Positions 61,382 to 64,000 of a DNA stretch of 64,000 nucleotides are shown here, piece after piece; positions within the stretch are counted from its first letter, which is position 1; every line of letters starts with the position of its first letter. Made by a program: the position numbers and the translations under genes. The notes beneath the pieces were generated by a model. That model saw nothing but the letters and a program-made list of their open reading frames with translations. It had not been told where the DNA came from and did not search any database. This stretch comes from Spirochaetota bacterium (lineage in GTDB: Bacteria > Spirochaetota > UBA4802 > UBA5368). The stretch lies in the NCBI GenBank assembly GCA_035477215.1, contig DATIKU010000053.1, forward strand, positions 144,726-208,725, written 5' to 3'.

Positions 61382-63295
61382 TCAAAGTCCATCCAGGCCG
61401 AGCCTGCGGAGCGTTTTCTTCGTGGGTACGCCCGAGCGGTCCCAGCCGCGCAGCCGGTAATATTTCGGCAGCATTTTACCCATCGGCACCACCGAGTGTT
61501 TATTCCCCGGAAGCAGCTGCTCTTCGGTGAACCGCTTCGGCAATCTGTCCTCAGAGCCGCCTATCCCTTCGCGAAGATTATACAGCCTCTCAAGCGTATA
61601 ACCGCGCTCCCCGACCCTGAAATAGGTTCCGAAGTCCATTTTCATGCCCGTCGCATATTCAATCGCCCTCGTGTGCGGCAGCATCGGGATATGCAATTTC
61701 AGGATTTTAGGATAACGCAGCAGCGCGTCGACCAGCGCCCACGAATGCGTGAGAACCCCGGTGATGATCGACGAAAGAAGCTTGCTGCCGGGCACCTTGA
61801 AGGCGATCGGGGGAACGAAAGTCCACGAGGTAAACAGGCAGCTCCCGCCGGCGCTGATCGCCGCCAGCAGGTTCTGGTCGAGCACCACCCATCCCGGCTT
61901 GGAACGGTGGTGAAACGGGTCCAGGGTCACCGGCCCCGTGGCCTCGAAATAGATGAGGTAGCCGCCGTCCAGGTGGCAGGCGCCGCGGCTCGCCGTGGCA
62001 TAGCCAAGCCCGTGCCCCACCGCGCCGCGCGGCTCGTACGCCGCCATCTCGAGGCCCTTTACGTGCGGCGCGTATTCCTCACCGCCGTACTTGTTCGCGA
62101 GAAAGCGCACTCCCTCGGCGAGGTCGGCGCCGATCCCCTCCCGGTAGGCCATGCTTCGCAAAACTTCGGAGATGTTTTCCTTTTTCCCGAACTCGATGCC
62201 GTTTTGCCACAAGCCCCGCTCGTTCAGCTCGGCGGCGAAACCCATAACCGTACCAGTGCTTATCGAATCCATGCCGAGCAGGTCGAGTTCGTAATTCCAG
62301 CGGAAGATGGCCTCTATGTCGTTTATAAGCATATTCGAGCCAAGCAGGCAGAGGATCTCGTACTCGGGACCTTTCACCTCGCGGCCGTCGACCATTACTA
62401 CGCGCCCGCAGCGGATCGGGCACGAAAGACAACCGGTGTTCTTCACCAGAAATTCGTCGGCAAGCCGCTCGCCGCCGATCATGACGGCGTCGGCGTAGCT
62501 CCCCGCGCTGAAATTTTTAGTCGGCAGGGCGTTACGGATGGAGAGCGCCGTGAGGAAACCCGCGGTGCCATACCGCGGTGCGGCCTCCCCGGTGGCGGGA
62601 TGCTCCATGAGCATCCTTGTCCATTTTTTGACAAGCCCCCTGTATTCCTCAGGGCGATCGAGCTCGACCTTTTTGTTCCCGACCGCCACCATCCCCTTTA
62701 GGTTTTTCGATCCCATCACGGCACCCATCCCGGTACGGCCGTGCAGGCGCTCCTGTGAGACGATCGCCGCGAATTTGACGAGGTTTTCCCCCGCCGGTCC
62801 GATCGCCAGGGCGCCCCCCTTGCCGTGACGTTCGATAAGCGCGTGCTGGGCCTTTTCGGTATCCATGCCCCACAACCCCGCAGCGTCCTTTATCGTAACA
62901 CCGCTTTCGTCGATCGCAAGGTACACAGGCCTTGCGGCGCGCCCGCGGACGATCAGGCCGTCGAGGCCGCAGCGCTTGAGGTATATGCCAAAATTACCGC
63001 CGCTGTTCGAATGGCCGATCGCGCCGGTAAGCGGGCTTCTCGCCGAGATATCATAGCGGCTGGTGCAGGGCGCCCCCGTTCCCGTAAGCGGAGCGGTCAT
63101 CACCACGAGCACGTTCTCCGGAGAAAGCGGGTCAATCCCGGGCGCGAGCGTGTCCCACAAAATTTTGGTTGAAAGAAAGCGCCCGCCGAGAAATCGCTCC
63201 CGGTCGTCGTCCGAAACATGGTACTCCGAAACCTGGTTCGTGCCGAGGTCGACCTGCAACAGCCTGCCCGTATATCCCCCGTACTTGCTTGCCAT
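61382..63295 (-). CDS. Aldehyde:ferredoxin oxidoreductase (tungsten/molybdenum)
   Basis: The 637-residue enzyme oxidises aldehydes to acids with ferredoxin. The N-terminal domain has G-R-L-L-Q-V-D-L and F-L-G-G-R. The [4Fe-4S] ligands appear as C-L-S-C-P-I-R-C-G, and the fourth Cys in the A-G-G-S-C-L-F region (about 495). The pterin-binding residues are in the L-G-S-N-M and Y-A-T-A-S-R-G stretches. AORs use a bis-pterin tungsten site, so a strict anaerobe is implied. Length is slightly above the 600-620 usual. Neighbours downstream do not suggest a pathway. Confidence 0.92.
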   Translation of the reverse strand: MASKYGGYTGRLLQVDLGTNQVSEYHVSDDDRERFLGGRFLSTKILWDTLAPGIDPLSPENVLVVMTAPLTGTGAPCTSRYDISARSPLTGAIGHSNSGGNFGIYLKRCGLDGLIVRGRAARPVYLAIDESGVTIKDAAGLWGMDTEKAQHALIERHGKGGALAIGPAGENLVKFAAIVSQERLHGRTGMGAVMGSKNLKGMVAVGNKKVELDRPEEYRGLVKKWTRMLMEHPATGEAAPRYGTAGFLTALSIRNALPTKNFSAGSYADAVMIGGERLADEFLVKNTGCLSCPIRCGRVVMVDGREVKGPEYEILCLLGSNMLINDIEAIFRWNYELDLLGMDSISTGTVMGFAAELNERGLWQNGIEFGKKENISEVLRSMAYREGIGADLAEGVRFLANKYGGEEYAPHVKGLEMAAYEPRGAVGHGLGYATASRGACHLDGGYLIYFEATGPVTLDPFHHRSKPGWVVLDQNLLAAISAGGSCLFTSWTFVPPIAFKVPGSKLLSSIITGVLTHSWALVDALLRYPKILKLHIPMLPHTRAIEYATGMKMDFGTYFRVGERGYTLERLYNLREGIGGSEDRLPKRFTEEQLLPGNKHSVVPMGKMLPKYYRLRGWDRSGVPTKKTLRRLGLDGL

Positions 63296-63411
63296 AATAC
63301 GCCCCCTGCCTCATCCATGTTAAGATGAGGGACGATTCCTCAGTGCTCGTCCTTCATCATCACTCCGCGGACTCAATGAATAGTATTATTTATATAAACA
63401 CCACTCATAAG

Positions 63412-63846
63412 TTATTCCACCCTGTCAAGCCCAATCCATTTTTCGGGCGGCCCGATAAGCAGAAACGGGGCGGGATTTATCGAACCGCCGCCAAGCGCCA
63501 TGTGCCCCATCCCGATATACAGATTGTGGTTGATCATGCGGATTTCGTCGCGCATGGATCCGACGGCCCCGCCGTTATACGGACCGTAATCCAGGTGGAA
63601 CGAGGGCTTTCCGTCGAGGAGCGATGGACCGACGAAGGTATTCATCTTCCTCGTTCGCGAAAGGGAGTCTTTCCCGTCACGGCCATTGAGCCTGAAAAGA
63701 TTATACCCCCAGCCCTTCGCCTTCTCGAAAGGAAAAAACGCCTTCCCTTCCCAGCGCCCGGGGCCGAAAAAGTGGTGTGTGAAGAAATCGGCGCCGGCCG
63801 CCATGATCCCCACGGAAAACGTTTTAGCCCGGTATTCGCCCTTCAT
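63412..63846 (-). CDS. Hypothetical protein, 144 residues
   Basis: AAGG precedes the ATG at 63846 by 7 bases. The protein is beta-rich, with conserved-looking blocks: F-V-G-P-S-L-L-D-G-K-P-S-F-H-L-D-Y-G, M-R-D-E-I-R-M-I and M-G-H-M-A-L-G-G-G-S-I-N-P-A-P-F. I recall similar blocks in uncharacterised proteins but cannot name a family. It starts just after the partial gene upstream, so it is probably in the same operon. Confidence 0.6.
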   Translation of the reverse strand: MKGEYRAKTFSVGIMAAGADFFTHHFFGPGRWEGKAFFPFEKAKGWGYNLFRLNGRDGKDSLSRTRKMNTFVGPSLLDGKPSFHLDYGPYNGGAVGSMRDEIRMINHNLYIGMGHMALGGGSINPAPFLLIGPPEKWIGLDRVE

Positions 63847-63864
63847 ATTTACCCTTGATATCCT

Positions 63865-64000
63865 TCATCCGCCATCCCCCTTCGCGCCGTGCGCGCGTAC
63901 TTTATTTTTTCCGGGCGCCGCTTTATCGGCCGGCACGGGCCCTGTTCCCAGAATATCGCCGAGACACTGTGCGGTCCGCACGAACGCCGCCACATCCCCG
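63865..64000 (-). CDS. C-terminal end of a gene cut by the window
   Basis: An open frame enters from the right end and stops at TGA 63865-63867, showing 45 codons. They end in a basic, Ala/Gly-rich tail (K-N-K-V-R-A-H-G-A-K-G-D-G-G). The visible part (A-F-V-R-T-A-Q-C-L-G-D-I-L-G) is too short to identify. It precedes the 144-residue protein by 18 bases. Confidence 0.45.
   Translation of the reverse strand, partial: GDVAAFVRTAQCLGDILGTGPVPADKAAPGKNKVRAHGAKGDGG

Noticed and set aside
63325..63858. 177-codon open frame on the plus strand
   Set aside because: The minus-strand 144-residue frame has a ribosome site, fits the upstream gene and has protein-like conserved blocks.
1..64000. CRISPR arrays, prophage blocks, secretion or toxin operons
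   Set aside because: No spaced direct repeats, integrases or phage structural genes were seen on either strand; the only mobile element is the IS at 12467.

Overview
The window (about 56% GC by eye) looks like a chromosomal segment of an anaerobic or microaerophilic diderm bacterium. The mix is spirochaete-like: bactofilin next to a YaaR/DUF327 gene, several STAS/SpoIIE partner-switching proteins, a ptsN-ruvB pair, DUF4416, DUF2207, and many small PilZ and SPOR proteins. An outer membrane is implied by RlpA, an MCE/MlaD protein, lipoproteins and a giant beta-barrel protein. The phylum is an inference from gene content, not a sequence search.

Layout. 1-3.6 kb: secE, rpmG and tRNA-Thr on the minus strand, an RlpA lipoprotein, a DegT-fold protein lacking its catalytic lysine, queD and a tiny lipoprotein. 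3.7-12.3 kb: glycogen/alpha-glucan genes (GH57 enzyme, glgC, a coupled response regulator), then alaS-recX and rplM-rpsI. 12.47-13.96 kb: a complete ISKra4-like insertion sequence with TIRs and an 8-bp target duplication, whose transposase is split at an A9 slippery run. 14.1-19.3 kb: a small Cys protein, an M20 peptidase, an SH3 lipoprotein, a pseudouridine synthase, and SPOR, GNAT and PilZ genes, partly coupled. 19.3-24.6 kb: unknown proteins, a Fis-type HTH protein, a STAS/ATPase signalling operon and a 47-residue HTH microprotein. 24.6-29.6 kb: bactofilin-yaaR, then the conserved ispE / tRNA-Gln / glmU-like / prs / rplY / pth block. 29.8-40 kb: a 7TM-PP2C phosphatase, a DHH phosphoesterase, a 1,899-residue SprA/Sov-like outer-membrane protein and an M23 peptidase. 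40-51.5 kb: YkgJ-like protein, radA, mlaD, copA, an aminotransferase-VOC-tetR operon, a half-size TSUP protein, ruvB, ptsN, DUF4416 and an RluA-type synthase. 51.6-64 kb: lemA-DUF2207, an OFA-type MFS transporter, bacterioferritin and PerR, an MBL hydrolase, a methyltransferase, a UvrD/PcrA helicase, a STAS protein, a tungsten-type aldehyde:ferredoxin oxidoreductase and two unknown genes, the last cut by the window end.

The strongest leads are: the SprA-like giant outside the Bacteroidota-type setting; the STAS/HATPase/tail-anchored operon; three housekeeping-like proteins with altered key positions (DegT Lys to Met, Pth His to Gln, and a GlmU-type protein with no ordinary start codon); the frameshifted transposase; two predicted autoregulatory circuits (TetR and PerR); and tandem orphan terminators upstream of bactofilin. 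Many long ORFs opposite real genes were discarded as shadows.
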